DNA of 64,000 bases, from positions 1-64,000 of the forward strand of contig CAZKBK010000009.1 in NCBI GenBank assembly GCA_964551035.1, written 5' to 3'. Below the pieces are notes generated by a model. The model searched no databases, had not been told where the DNA came from, and saw only the letters and a program-made list of their open reading frames with translations. Made by a program: the position numbers and the translations under genes. Below, piece by piece: positions 44,763-54,258 of the stretch (its first letter is position 1; the number at the start of each line of letters is the position of its first letter). The stretch is from Chryseosolibacter sp964551035. GTDB taxonomy: Bacteria; Bacteroidota; Bacteroidia; Cytophagales; Cyclobacteriaceae.

Positions 44763-47700
44763 GTGAAAAAGATAGTCTCGTTAGCGGTCTCCTACCCTGT
44801 TTCGATCCTGATGTTGGTGTTGGCTGTTATCCTGCTGGGTTCGATATCGTTCGGGAAGCTGGGCATCGAGCTGGTGCCGGAACTGAAGAACCCCACGTTG
44901 TTCGTGGAGCTAAAAGTCGGCATCAAGCCTCCGTCGGAAGTAGAAAAGCAATTCATTGAATCCATCGAGTCCATTGCCATCAGGCAAAACGGCGCCGTCG
45001 AAGTGAGTTCCATGAGTCAGACGGGTTATGGCCGCGTCACGGTGCAGTACGACTGGGGCAAGGATATGGACGAAGCGTTCCTGGATCTTCAGAAATCGCT
45101 CTCGGCATTTTCAATGAACGAAGAGGTCGATGAATTCGTCATCTCGCAATTCGATCCCAATGCCGCGCCGATCATGACCTTGGGAATCTATAATCCGGCA
45201 TCCAATGACACGGACGCGCTGCGAAGGATAGCGGAGAACAACTTCAGAAACGAATTCATCAAACTGCCGGGCATCGCCGAAGTGCGCCTGTCCGGCGAGC
45301 AGGAGAAAGAGGTGGTGGTGGAAACGGACCCCGACCTGCTGGCCTCGTTCGGCCTTACGGTGAACGACCTGGTAACAAAGATCCAGAGTTACAACCGAAG
45401 TGTCTCCGGCGGCTTTATAGAAGACCTGGGACGTAAGTATGTCATCAAAGGATTGGGAATCATCAACACCCCCGACGACATGGAAGAACTGGTGGTTGGC
45501 TACACCACCCGCGCAAATACCACCTCCAACCCGGGATCCGTATCCCTGACCGGAGAAATTGCGCCGGCTGCCAATAGTCAGGTGTCGGTATCGGATCAGG
45601 TACCCATCCTCCTTCGTGAAGTTGCAACGATACGGGTATTGAACAAAGAAGCCAGCACCATTGTCAGGGTGAACCAGCAACGAAGCGTGGGAATGTCGAT
45701 CTACAAAGAAACGAACTACAATACCGTCAATGCAGTCGATGAACTGATGACGGCCCTGGAGGAGCAGCGGAAAACGGTTCCCGGCTATGAGGTTGTCGTC
45801 ATTCAGAATCAGGGCAGGTTTATTCAGGGCGCCATTGATGAAGTGAAAGAAGCGGGTCTGTACGGCGCACTTTTCGCGATGATCGTCCTGTTCCTTTTCC
45901 TGCGGAGAATAGGATCGACCCTGATCGTCAGCATCATTATTCCGATTTCCGTCATCGCGACCTTCAACCTGATGTATTTCAACGGGCTCACGCTGAATGT
46001 GATGACGCTGGGCGGACTGGCCTTGAGTGCTGGAATGCTCGTCGACATCGCCATCGTGGTGGTAGAGAATATTTTCCGCAGACGCGAAGAGGGACTGAGC
46101 GTCGTGGACGCTGCCGTAGTGGGCACAAGCGAAGTAAGCGGCGCCATCACGGCCTCGACGCTGACCACGATCGTTGTATTCCTTCCCATCGTCTACTTAC
46201 AAGGTCCATCCGGAGAACTTTTTAAAGACCAGGCGTGGACGGTCGCCTTTTCACAGATGGCTTCCCTGGTTGTGGCCATCCTGGTGATCCCCATGCTCTT
46301 CGTCCAATTCTTTCGAAAGGATAAAGCTGTACGCAAGGAAACGCCGGTAAGGTTTCAAGCGTACCGTTCCCTCCTGGAAAAGGTCCTGAACCATAAGGCT
46401 GTCTTCATCGCAGCGTCTCTGGTAATGATGTTGGGGGCCTATTTGCTTTTGCCTGTAGTCGGCAGCGAGTATTTGCCGCAAGCCGGCACACGCGCCATCT
46501 CTGTTGACCTGACGATGAACAACGGCACGGCGCTTTTGAGAACTTCAGCAGCGGTGGGCCAAATCGAAAGCCAGCTCATGCAGCTTTTCGACGGGCAGCT
46601 GGAGAAAACCTATTCGCATATTGGTGCACAGCAAACCCAGTCCGGTATCAGCAATGACAACGCTTTCCATGAAAACACGGCTAACATCAAGCTCATTTTC
46701 AGGGAAGATGTCGAATTGGACATGGCCGCGGCTACGTCGAGGCTATCCGCATACTTTGAAGCGTTGCCCGGCATTGAGGCTACGTTCTCCAATGACGAGA
46801 GTTACCTCTATGCCGTAAAAGGCAGCGAGGAAATGCCGCTGATCATCGAAATAAGCGGTCCTGAGTTCGAAAGCCTCAAGCCGCTTTCCGATTCAGTTAT
46901 GCTCGCCCTGGCTGCCAATGAACACGTCTATGAACCCGTGTCCGATCTTGAAGAAGGAGTGCCGCAAGTAAAAGTCGATGTTGACAAGTACAGGGCGGGA
47001 TTGCTGAACCTCTCCATTGACGACGTGATCGTTCAGGTTAAAGACCGCCTGGAGGGCAAGGATGCCGGCGCCATCGAACGCGATGGAGAGATGCAAACCA
47101 TAAGCATAAAGGTTCCGGAACTTTCGCTGGCGGGACTGGAGAACCTGCGTATAAAGAGTGGCGAGCGTGAATTTCCATTAAGTGAGATCGCAAGTGTGAC
47201 CGTGGAGCACGCCAGCAATTCCATTTACCGCAAGAATCAAACAAGGACAGTCTCCATCGGCGCGCGGGTGAACCCGGACATCCCGTATGACAAAGTGATC
47301 AAGTCCGTGGAAGCATCCCTGATGACGCTATCGGTGCCACCCCAGTATAAAATACGGGTAGCCGGCCAGGAGTTGCGGCGCAAGGAGTCTCTTAAGAACC
47401 TGAGTTTCGCGCTGGTACTCTCGGTTGTATTGGTGTACATGGTCCTTGCGTCACAGTTCGAATCGCTCCTCCATCCTTTTACGATCTTGTTGACGATACC
47501 ATTCGCCACCGTTGGTGCGATACTCGCATTCTTCGTCCTTGGGATGCCCTTAAACATGATGGGATTCATCGGAATCATTCTCCTCGGGGGAATTGCCGTG
47601 AACAACTCGATCATCCTCGTCGATTGCATCACGCAAAACAGGATGAGCGGAATGGCTGTCAAAGAAGCCATACTTGACGCCGGCCAGCGCCGGTTGCGAC

Positions 47701-47930
47701 CCATATTGATGACCACCCTGACGACCATCCTGGGCCTCCTTCCGTTGACTTTGGGATTCGGAGAAAGCGCCGCATTAAGAACGCCCATCGCCATTGCCGT
47801 GATCGGAGGATTGACCACGTCTACCCTACTGACGCTGATCATCATTCCCTGCTACTACGAGAGCATTGAAAATATTGTTGAATGGTTGAGGGGTAGGCGA
47901 AAAGTGAAAATCGAAGTTCAACATGGCTAA
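44763..47930 (+). CDS. RND efflux pump, first inner-membrane subunit
   Basis: The 1,055-residue pump begins at a GTG codon with TM1 in SYPVSILMLVLAVILLGSIS. It has the porter domains, TM4 motif GMLVDIAIVVVENIFRRREE with a single Asp (D428) where classical pumps have two, and the second half ending with TM12 near IPCYYESIENIVEWL. It overlaps the next pump gene by 8 bases, so the two are made together. They probably form a mixed trimer like MdtBC. The substrate is unknown. Confidence 0.93.
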   Translation: MKKIVSLAVSYPVSILMLVLAVILLGSISFGKLGIELVPELKNPTLFVELKVGIKPPSEVEKQFIESIESIAIRQNGAVEVSSMSQTGYGRVTVQYDWGKDMDEAFLDLQKSLSAFSMNEEVDEFVISQFDPNAAPIMTLGIYNPASNDTDALRRIAENNFRNEFIKLPGIAEVRLSGEQEKEVVVETDPDLLASFGLTVNDLVTKIQSYNRSVSGGFIEDLGRKYVIKGLGIINTPDDMEELVVGYTTRANTTSNPGSVSLTGEIAPAANSQVSVSDQVPILLREVATIRVLNKEASTIVRVNQQRSVGMSIYKETNYNTVNAVDELMTALEEQRKTVPGYEVVVIQNQGRFIQGAIDEVKEAGLYGALFAMIVLFLFLRRIGSTLIVSIIIPISVIATFNLMYFNGLTLNVMTLGGLALSAGMLVDIAIVVVENIFRRREEGLSVVDAAVVGTSEVSGAITASTLTTIVVFLPIVYLQGPSGELFKDQAWTVAFSQMASLVVAILVIPMLFVQFFRKDKAVRKETPVRFQAYRSLLEKVLNHKAVFIAASLVMMLGAYLLLPVVGSEYLPQAGTRAISVDLTMNNGTALLRTSAAVGQIESQLMQLFDGQLEKTYSHIGAQQTQSGISNDNAFHENTANIKLIFREDVELDMAAATSRLSAYFEALPGIEATFSNDESYLYAVKGSEEMPLIIEISGPEFESLKPLSDSVMLALAANEHVYEPVSDLEEGVPQVKVDVDKYRAGLLNLSIDDVIVQVKDRLEGKDAGAIERDGEMQTISIKVPELSLAGLENLRIKSGEREFPLSEIASVTVEHASNSIYRKNQTRTVSIGARVNPDIPYDKVIKSVEASLMTLSVPPQYKIRVAGQELRRKESLKNLSFALVLSVVLVYMVLASQFESLLHPFTILLTIPFATVGAILAFFVLGMPLNMMGFIGIILLGGIAVNNSIILVDCITQNRMSGMAVKEAILDAGQRRLRPILMTTLTTILGLLPLTLGFGESAALRTPIAIAVIGGLTTSTLLTLIIIPCYYESIENIVEWLRGRRKVKIEVQHG

Positions 47931-50900
47931 GAACAGTCTGTTACATACCATCATTAGAAGGAAGGTCCTCGTATCGATGTTGTTCATCGGCCTGACGGTG
48001 ATGGGCTACATCTCCTACAACAAGCTTCCCGTGGAGTTGTTCCCCAATGTGGAACTGCCGATCCTGATCGTTCATGTAAGCCCGACGACGGAAGTCGATC
48101 CGAAGTACATGGAACGTCAGGCAATCGTACCGTTGGAGGGCGCCATCAGCACGCTTGAAGGAGTCGCCGAGATCACCGCGAATGCGGATAGCCAGCAGGG
48201 CATGATCTTCATATCCTTCCAGCAAGGGGTGAACATCAAATACGCTTACCTCAAGCTTGAACAGAAAGTGGGCGCCATTAAGTCAAGCCTGGCGCCCGAA
48301 TTCCTGGTCAACATTATCAAGATCGACACGGAGGAGTTCACCAACGCCTTCATGGATCTACAGGTCCTCGGCAGCGGTGGCGTGGACCGCGTGCGGAATG
48401 TCACCGACCAGTATATCACCGACCGGTTGACCGAGATCGATGGTATTGGCGGCGCCGAAGTGTTTGGTGGTCGCCAAAAAACCGTCGAGATCATCATGCA
48501 TGACGCCGTTTGCGAGGCCAATGGCATAACGCCGAATACCATTAGCAACGTCCTGTCGCAAAACTCGAACAAAAGCGCTTTTGCTGGCCAGGTAGAAATG
48601 GATGGGCGGAAAGTATTCGTGAACGTAACCGCCGAACTGAAGGACATCAAGAACATTCAAAGCCTCGTGGTATCGGACAAAGGACCGCTGCGCCTGAGTG
48701 ATGTTGCCGACGTGTTCTTCGGCGTCAAGGAGCAAACCACCCTGAGCCGGGTCAATGGAAAAGACGCCGTCTCCATCCGACTCTCGAAAGACCCACAAGC
48801 CAACCTGATCGCATTGTCGGAAAGGACGCTGGCGTCGATCGATGCCATCAACGAAGACCTCGCCCCACTCGATGTCAGGATCGTGGTCCAAAGCAACCAG
48901 GCCGAGACCATGTCAAAGAATATCGACCAGATCAAAAACCTGGCCGTGACCGGAGGACTGTTGGCCGTATTTGTGCTGTGGATCTTCCTCCGGCGCGTAA
49001 AGGTCATTTTAAGCATCGCCCTGTCCATCCCGGTTTCCGTTTACGCCGCTTTCAACTTCTTTTACGCCTACGACATCTCGATCAACAGCCTCACCCTGAT
49101 CGGCATGGCACTGGCCATCGGCATGCTGGTAGATAACAGTGTTGTCGTGATCGAAAATATTTATCGTCACCTGGTGGACAAGAAAAAAGCCGAAGAGGCA
49201 GTCGTCACCGGGACGAAAGAGGTGATGCGTTCGGTGATTGCCGCGACGCTCACAACCGTAACCGTATTCCTTCCTTTTATCTTCTCCTCCAACTTCCTGA
49301 TCACCCTCATCGGAACCCATATCGGCGTTTCGATCATTGCAACCTTGCTCGTGTCGCTCGTGGTGGCCCTCGTGTTGATTCCGATGCTGGCGTATGCCGC
49401 CATCGGCAGGAATGACCACCAGGCGCCCTTGATCAAAAATGCTTCCATCCGCCAGCGGACCATCCAGATGTACATGGTTTTTCTGAAGTCGTGTTTCCGG
49501 AGGCCGATGTTTACCGTTACCGGCGGATTGGTGTTGTTTTTTGTCAGCATCGGCCTGGGCCTTGTTGTGAGCCTGGCCAGTGTGGAGGAAGTGGAGACCA
49601 CCGAGATGAATCTGTTTGTCACCCTTCCACAGGGCGCGACGCTTGAAGCAACAGACATCAGGACCCGGGCGGTCGAAGAAAAGGTGATGAAAATACCCGT
49701 GATTGAAAAAGTCATAAGCCAGGTCTCGGAAGGTGAAGCGGTACTCACCGTCAAACTTGTCGAGGGATTCAAAGACCTGGACACGATATCGGTGGTGGAT
49801 GTACGCAATCAACTTTCCGGCATCTCCGACGATTTCCAGGACCTGGATATTTCACTGGATAAACCACCGGCACAAGGCGGCGGACAAAGCGGCGCCGGCA
49901 ACGCTGCCCAGAACGATTTCCAACGTATGCTCGGAATCGGCACAGCCTCCGAGCGCATCGTGATCAAGGGTGAGGACTTTGAATTGATGCAGACCATTGC
50001 GCAAGACATCAACACCATCGTTGGCGGCCTGCAGGCCGTTTCCCAAAGTACGGTAAACATCAGCCCGGAACGTCCCGAGGCGCATCTTGTATTCGACCAG
50101 CAGCGAATGAGCGAAAATCACATCACGCTCCAAAACGTAGCCGTTGCGCTCAATGACTTTCAGCCCGCTTTCACCTCCGGCGCCACGTTCATCAGCGGCG
50201 GCGAGGAATACGAAATCACCATCCGCACGCAAAAGCGGATCGATACCAGGGCGAAGGAAATGAGCGACCTCCGTGAGATGCCCGTCACCAGCACAACGGG
50301 CGCGACCCACGCACTCTCCGACATCGGCACAGCGATCTATTCATCCGGCGAAAGCACCATCACCCGCCAGAACCAGGAGAAGCGAATTGAAATTACCTAT
50401 AGCTTCATCGATGAGGTATTGAAATCCGAATCGTTGCTCGAAGCTTCCCGCCTGGAGATCGACCAGATTGTGAGCGGTGTAAACATACCATCGGGAATGG
50501 TGGTGGAGGTCATCCACGATGAAGGCCTCTATGATGATTTCTACTTTTTCATCTTCGCCGCCATCGTGATCATATTGATGATCCTGGCCGCCGTATTCGA
50601 ATCCCTGTACTTGCCCTTTGTAATCATCTTTTGCATTCCCCTTGCGGCCATAGGTTCATTCCTGAGCCTTGTCCTGACGGGCAATTCCATACTCAGCGCC
50701 AACACATTGATCGGGTTCTTGATCCTGCTCGGCGTGGTGGTGAACAATGGCATCATCCTGATCGACTATTCCCGCATCCTGCGGCGGCAAGGTTACACCC
50801 GGTACCGCGCGCTCATGATGAGCGGCATCTCCCGGATCCGGCCCATTCTGATTACGTCGATCACAACCATCATCGCCATGCTGCCGCTCGCACTCGGGGA

Positions 50901-52653
50901 AGCGGAGTACGTCGTCAGCATAGGGCAACCCTTCGCGGTAACCGTGATGGGCGGCCTCGCGTTCGCCACGATACTTACCCTGTTCTATATTCCGACCATG
51001 AGCGCCGGTCTGGAAAGTGTCCTGCATTGGTTCCGGAACCTGAGGCCCGCAGTCAAGGCAACACAGATCGGGCTCATGATCATGGTCGGCGCGTTCATTT
51101 CCACGGAGGTGGAAGGACTGGTCTGGCAAATGATCGCCTACATCGCCGCCATCATCCTCATCCCGGGCGGCACCCACTTCATCATGTCGTCGTTGCGGCA
51201 GGCGAATGCCAGGATGGTGGCCCCGGATGAGGCGATGCACATTGAAATCCGGAACCTCACCAAAGTATACGGCAGGGACAAGCGATGGATCAGGGAGTGG
51301 AAAGGAAACAGGCGCCTCTTCGACGCGCGCGGCGAAGCGCCCGTAACGATGAAGGCGCTTCTCCAGGAGCTCGTCTGGCAGGGCGCGTTGGGCGCCTTCC
51401 TGGCCTACTTTGTCTACTTCTTCCTCGACAAAGCATTCTGGCAATTGTTCTTCATGATCGCTTTGCACGCGCTCCTGCTGTCCCTGTTCGCCGACTTCGC
51501 CAAACTTGTGCGCGGCAAACAAAAGCTCGTGACGGCTGTCCAAGCCTTGCTGTACTGGGGATTCCCAACGCTAAGCGCCATCTACCTTTACACCGATATC
51601 CAAATCAAAGCGCTGGGCGTCATTCTGATCGTGCTTTGGTTTGCGGGCCTGTTGCTTGTACGCGCGTCGCAGCGGCTCAGCGAGACACCGGTGGATGTCG
51701 ATGCGATCACGGGCCGTTTTAAGAGGATCCGGAAGCTGTATCTTAGGATTCTGCTTTCGATCCCGTTTGTAAAACCCAGGAAAGCACCCTTCAAGGCCCT
51801 GAAGGGCGTGAGCCTCACCATTGAGCAGGGGATGTTCGGACTCCTGGGGCCCAACGGCGCCGGCAAGACCACGCTCATGCGGATCCTTTGTGGCATCCTG
51901 GACCAAAGCTACGGCAAGATCTGGATCAATGGTCATGATACAACCTTACGCCGGGAAGAACTGCAAGGCCTTATCGGATACCTGCCCCAGGCCTTTGGCA
52001 CTTACGAGAACATGACGCCTTATGAATTCCTGGACTACCAGGCCATCCTGAGAAAGATCACCAACAAGGACGAAAGGCAGGATAGGGTACAATATGTTTT
52101 AAAGGCGGTCCATATGGATGAGCACCAGCACAAAAAGATCGGTTCCTTCTCCGGCGGCATGAAGCAGCGCATTGGCATTGCGCAGATCTTGCTGCATCTA
52201 CCGAAGATACTGGTGGTGGACGAACCTACGGCGGGCCTCGATCCATTGGAGCGTATCCGATTCCGCAACCTCCTGGTGGAACTCAGCCGGGAACGGATCG
52301 TCGTGTTCTCCACACACATCATCGAAGACATCGCCAGCAGCTGTAACAAGCTGGCGGTACTCATCTCCGGCAATATTGAATACATGGGCAGCCCTGCCAC
52401 CATGGCCGAACTGGCCAGCGAAAAGGTGTGGGAATTTCATGTAACACCCGATGAATTTGAAGCTGAGAAAGACAACTACCTGATCGTTCACCATATGCGG
52501 GAAGGCGACCTGGTACGCGTAAAGTGCTTGTCGGACACGCTGCCCAGGCTGAACGCCGTCCAGGTGCGCGCCAACCTGGAAGACGCTTACCTGTGGCTGA
52601 TGCAAAGTAAATCCAGAAAAAAACATGAAGAGCTCTCTGCTGCTGTTGTATAG
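47923..52653 (+). CDS. RND efflux pump fused to an ABC ATPase
   Basis: One uninterrupted frame of 1,576 codons. Residues 1-1050 are a complete RND pump (TM1 VLVSMLFIGLTVMGYISYNK; TM4 GMLVDNSVVVIENIYRH with D404). Two extra helices follow (IGLMIMVGAFISTEVEGLVW, MIAYIAAIILIPGG). From residue 1105 an ABC domain starts, MHIEIRNLTKVYGR. It is interrupted at about residue 1118 by about 170 residues with roughly four transmembrane helices (1153-1250), and resumes at FKALKGVSLTIEQGMFGLLG. Walker A GPNGAGKTT starts at 1310, signature FSGGMKQR at 1409 and Walker B ILVVDEPTAGLD at 1429. All ATPase motifs look intact. The next gene is an ABC permease. Confidence 0.88.
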   Translation: MAKNSLLHTIIRRKVLVSMLFIGLTVMGYISYNKLPVELFPNVELPILIVHVSPTTEVDPKYMERQAIVPLEGAISTLEGVAEITANADSQQGMIFISFQQGVNIKYAYLKLEQKVGAIKSSLAPEFLVNIIKIDTEEFTNAFMDLQVLGSGGVDRVRNVTDQYITDRLTEIDGIGGAEVFGGRQKTVEIIMHDAVCEANGITPNTISNVLSQNSNKSAFAGQVEMDGRKVFVNVTAELKDIKNIQSLVVSDKGPLRLSDVADVFFGVKEQTTLSRVNGKDAVSIRLSKDPQANLIALSERTLASIDAINEDLAPLDVRIVVQSNQAETMSKNIDQIKNLAVTGGLLAVFVLWIFLRRVKVILSIALSIPVSVYAAFNFFYAYDISINSLTLIGMALAIGMLVDNSVVVIENIYRHLVDKKKAEEAVVTGTKEVMRSVIAATLTTVTVFLPFIFSSNFLITLIGTHIGVSIIATLLVSLVVALVLIPMLAYAAIGRNDHQAPLIKNASIRQRTIQMYMVFLKSCFRRPMFTVTGGLVLFFVSIGLGLVVSLASVEEVETTEMNLFVTLPQGATLEATDIRTRAVEEKVMKIPVIEKVISQVSEGEAVLTVKLVEGFKDLDTISVVDVRNQLSGISDDFQDLDISLDKPPAQGGGQSGAGNAAQNDFQRMLGIGTASERIVIKGEDFELMQTIAQDINTIVGGLQAVSQSTVNISPERPEAHLVFDQQRMSENHITLQNVAVALNDFQPAFTSGATFISGGEEYEITIRTQKRIDTRAKEMSDLREMPVTSTTGATHALSDIGTAIYSSGESTITRQNQEKRIEITYSFIDEVLKSESLLEASRLEIDQIVSGVNIPSGMVVEVIHDEGLYDDFYFFIFAAIVIILMILAAVFESLYLPFVIIFCIPLAAIGSFLSLVLTGNSILSANTLIGFLILLGVVVNNGIILIDYSRILRRQGYTRYRALMMSGISRIRPILITSITTIIAMLPLALGEAEYVVSIGQPFAVTVMGGLAFATILTLFYIPTMSAGLESVLHWFRNLRPAVKATQIGLMIMVGAFISTEVEGLVWQMIAYIAAIILIPGGTHFIMSSLRQANARMVAPDEAMHIEIRNLTKVYGRDKRWIREWKGNRRLFDARGEAPVTMKALLQELVWQGALGAFLAYFVYFFLDKAFWQLFFMIALHALLLSLFADFAKLVRGKQKLVTAVQALLYWGFPTLSAIYLYTDIQIKALGVILIVLWFAGLLLVRASQRLSETPVDVDAITGRFKRIRKLYLRILLSIPFVKPRKAPFKALKGVSLTIEQGMFGLLGPNGAGKTTLMRILCGILDQSYGKIWINGHDTTLRREELQGLIGYLPQAFGTYENMTPYEFLDYQAILRKITNKDERQDRVQYVLKAVHMDEHQHKKIGSFSGGMKQRIGIAQILLHLPKILVVDEPTAGLDPLERIRFRNLLVELSRERIVVFSTHIIEDIASSCNKLAVLISGNIEYMGSPATMAELASEKVWEFHVTPDEFEAEKDNYLIVHHMREGDLVRVKCLSDTLPRLNAVQVRANLEDAYLWLMQSKSRKKHEELSAAVV

Positions 52654-53326
52654 GCTTACGACCTACAATGTAAAGGTCATCTTTGGGAACAAGTTTGTCT
52701 ACTTCGTGGTGGCGGCATTCCTGTTCTTTGGGTTCATCATCACCGTAGCTATTTTCGACGACCCCGATTTCGACGAGGCGGTCATTTATGGCTTCCTGGT
52801 ATTCCCGGGGCTGTTGCTCATTTTTTATCCAATGGCCTATGGCATCCAGAACGACGATGATGCCAGGATGCTCGAAACTATTTTTGGAATACCCAACTAC
52901 CGGTACAAGGTGTGGCTCGTGCGTTTCGTCCTCACCATCGGTATTGCCGCGGTGATCTTGTGGGTGCTCGCCCACATTGCCAACCTGACCCTCTACCGGT
53001 TCAATATCATGCCCATGCTTGGACAAGTGCTCTTCCCGATCACGTTCCTCTCTTCACTGGCGTTTATGCTGTCGACGCTTATTAAAAATGGCAACGGCAC
53101 CGCCATCGTGCTCGTGGTTGTCGCATTCATCTTTTTTGTCTTCGCCGATCCCCTGGAGTACAGTGTCTACAACGTCTTCCTCAATCCATTCTCGGAACCC
53201 CGCGAGATGAGCGAATTCGTCTGGCTCACGATCATCTACAAAAACAGGCTTTACCTGATGGTGCTCAGTGTACTTAGTCTATTGTATGGTATGTACAACC
53301 TGCAGTTCAGGGAAAAGTTCGTCTGA
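52625..53326 (+). CDS. ABC permease, last gene of export operon
   Basis: A 233-residue protein with about six helices, for example FVYFVVAAFLFFGFIITVAI, FLVFPGLLLIFYPMAYGIQN and FLSSLAFMLSTLIKNGNGTA. Its start lies 29 bases inside the end of the RND-ABC gene. The Q-N-D-D-D-A-R-M-L-E-T loop resembles the coupling segment of ABC-2 type permeases. It is the natural membrane partner for the ABC domain fused to the RND pump. Confidence 0.85.
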   Translation: MKSSLLLLYRLTTYNVKVIFGNKFVYFVVAAFLFFGFIITVAIFDDPDFDEAVIYGFLVFPGLLLIFYPMAYGIQNDDDARMLETIFGIPNYRYKVWLVRFVLTIGIAAVILWVLAHIANLTLYRFNIMPMLGQVLFPITFLSSLAFMLSTLIKNGNGTAIVLVVVAFIFFVFADPLEYSVYNVFLNPFSEPREMSEFVWLTIIYKNRLYLMVLSVLSLLYGMYNLQFREKFV

Positions 53327-53538
53327 GGTGGCGCCTCGCGTCAGAGATCGCCTGGCACGACCAATTTATTTCACCAATGAGGTCATTGTCATGCACCCTT
53401 TCCATCGTAATATTGCGTTACAACGAGATGGGAGTCGATGCTGTTTGCTTTAGGATATAATGGTCCTGCTTTCCTTCCGCACCCAATGATCACGACCCCT
53501 TCGTGAACTCGTCGTCGAAGTAACAAATCCCAAACATC

Positions 53539-54189
53539 ATGTCAACTCCCGCACCAGATGCCCTGTTACCGACGCTGCAAAAGACCGTCAATGTGCTGGC
53601 CGGTCATTTCGACCAAATTCCCCCTGAACGCAAGGCAGTGATCCGGCAATTGGCCCGCTTTATCGAATCAAGAATAAGTTCAGGTCAACCTGCATTATTG
53701 AATTTTATTTGTACCCACAATTCGAGGAGAAGCCACATCGCCCAGATATGGGCCCAAGCCGCCGCGCTTTACTACGGATTAGATAACGTCCGGACCTATT
53801 CCGGCGGGACGGAAGCCACCGCTTTCAACTCCGCAGCGGTCACGGCAATGCAGGCGGCAGGGTTCGGCATCTCCATGAAAAGCCAGGGGCCGAATCCGAT
53901 CTATGAAGTCCGGTTCTCGACAGCGGCTCCCACCCTTTCGGTCTTTTCGAAGGCGTACGATCACCCTTCGAACCCCGGAAAGGATTTCGCAGCCATCATG
54001 ACCTGTTCGCATGCGGATCAAAATTGCCCCATCATCGCCGGCAGTGCGGCAAGGATCGCGTTGCCTTACGACGATCCCAAAGATTTTGATAACACCCCTC
54101 AAGCGCCTGCCAAATACATGGAACGGGTCCACCAGATTGGCAGGGAAATTCTGTTTGCGTGCTCCATCGTGTCAAAACAAAAATTCTAG
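53539..54189 (+). CDS. Low-molecular-weight phosphatase/arsenate reductase-like protein
   Basis: The 216-residue protein has the Cx5R loop in LLNFICTHNSRRSHIAQIWA and a later acidic loop PYDDPKDFDNTPQAPAKY that could supply the general-acid Asp. An N-terminal helical extension of about 50 residues (LLPTLQKTVNVLAGHFDQIP) is present. The fold is shared by tyrosine phosphatases and thioredoxin-type arsenate reductases; extra Cys residues (TCSHADQNCP) favour a redox role. No ars genes are adjacent. Confidence 0.8.
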   Translation: MSTPAPDALLPTLQKTVNVLAGHFDQIPPERKAVIRQLARFIESRISSGQPALLNFICTHNSRRSHIAQIWAQAAALYYGLDNVRTYSGGTEATAFNSAAVTAMQAAGFGISMKSQGPNPIYEVRFSTAAPTLSVFSKAYDHPSNPGKDFAAIMTCSHADQNCPIIAGSAARIALPYDDPKDFDNTPQAPAKYMERVHQIGREILFACSIVSKQKF

Positions 54190-54217
54190 TCGCACGCATC
54201 GGCGACCCTAAAAAGGA

Positions 54218-54240
54218 GGGGCCGCTTCACCAGCGACCCC
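54218..54240 (-). terminator. Terminator at the end of the haem-uptake operon
   Basis: On the minus strand a 9-bp stem ggggtcgct/agcggcccc, with one G-T pair, is followed within a few bases by a T-run (54209-54214 on the plus strand as A). It lies about 20 bases after the hmuY stop codon. The plus-strand phosphatase gene ends nearby. Confidence 0.7.
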
Positions 54241-54258
54241 GTCAATCAAACTTCCTTG

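Noticed and set aside
50656..51543. Long minus-strand frame opposite the RND-ABC gene
   Set aside because: Its composition (many His, Asp, Gln, Arg) is typical of an antisense shadow, with no family pattern.
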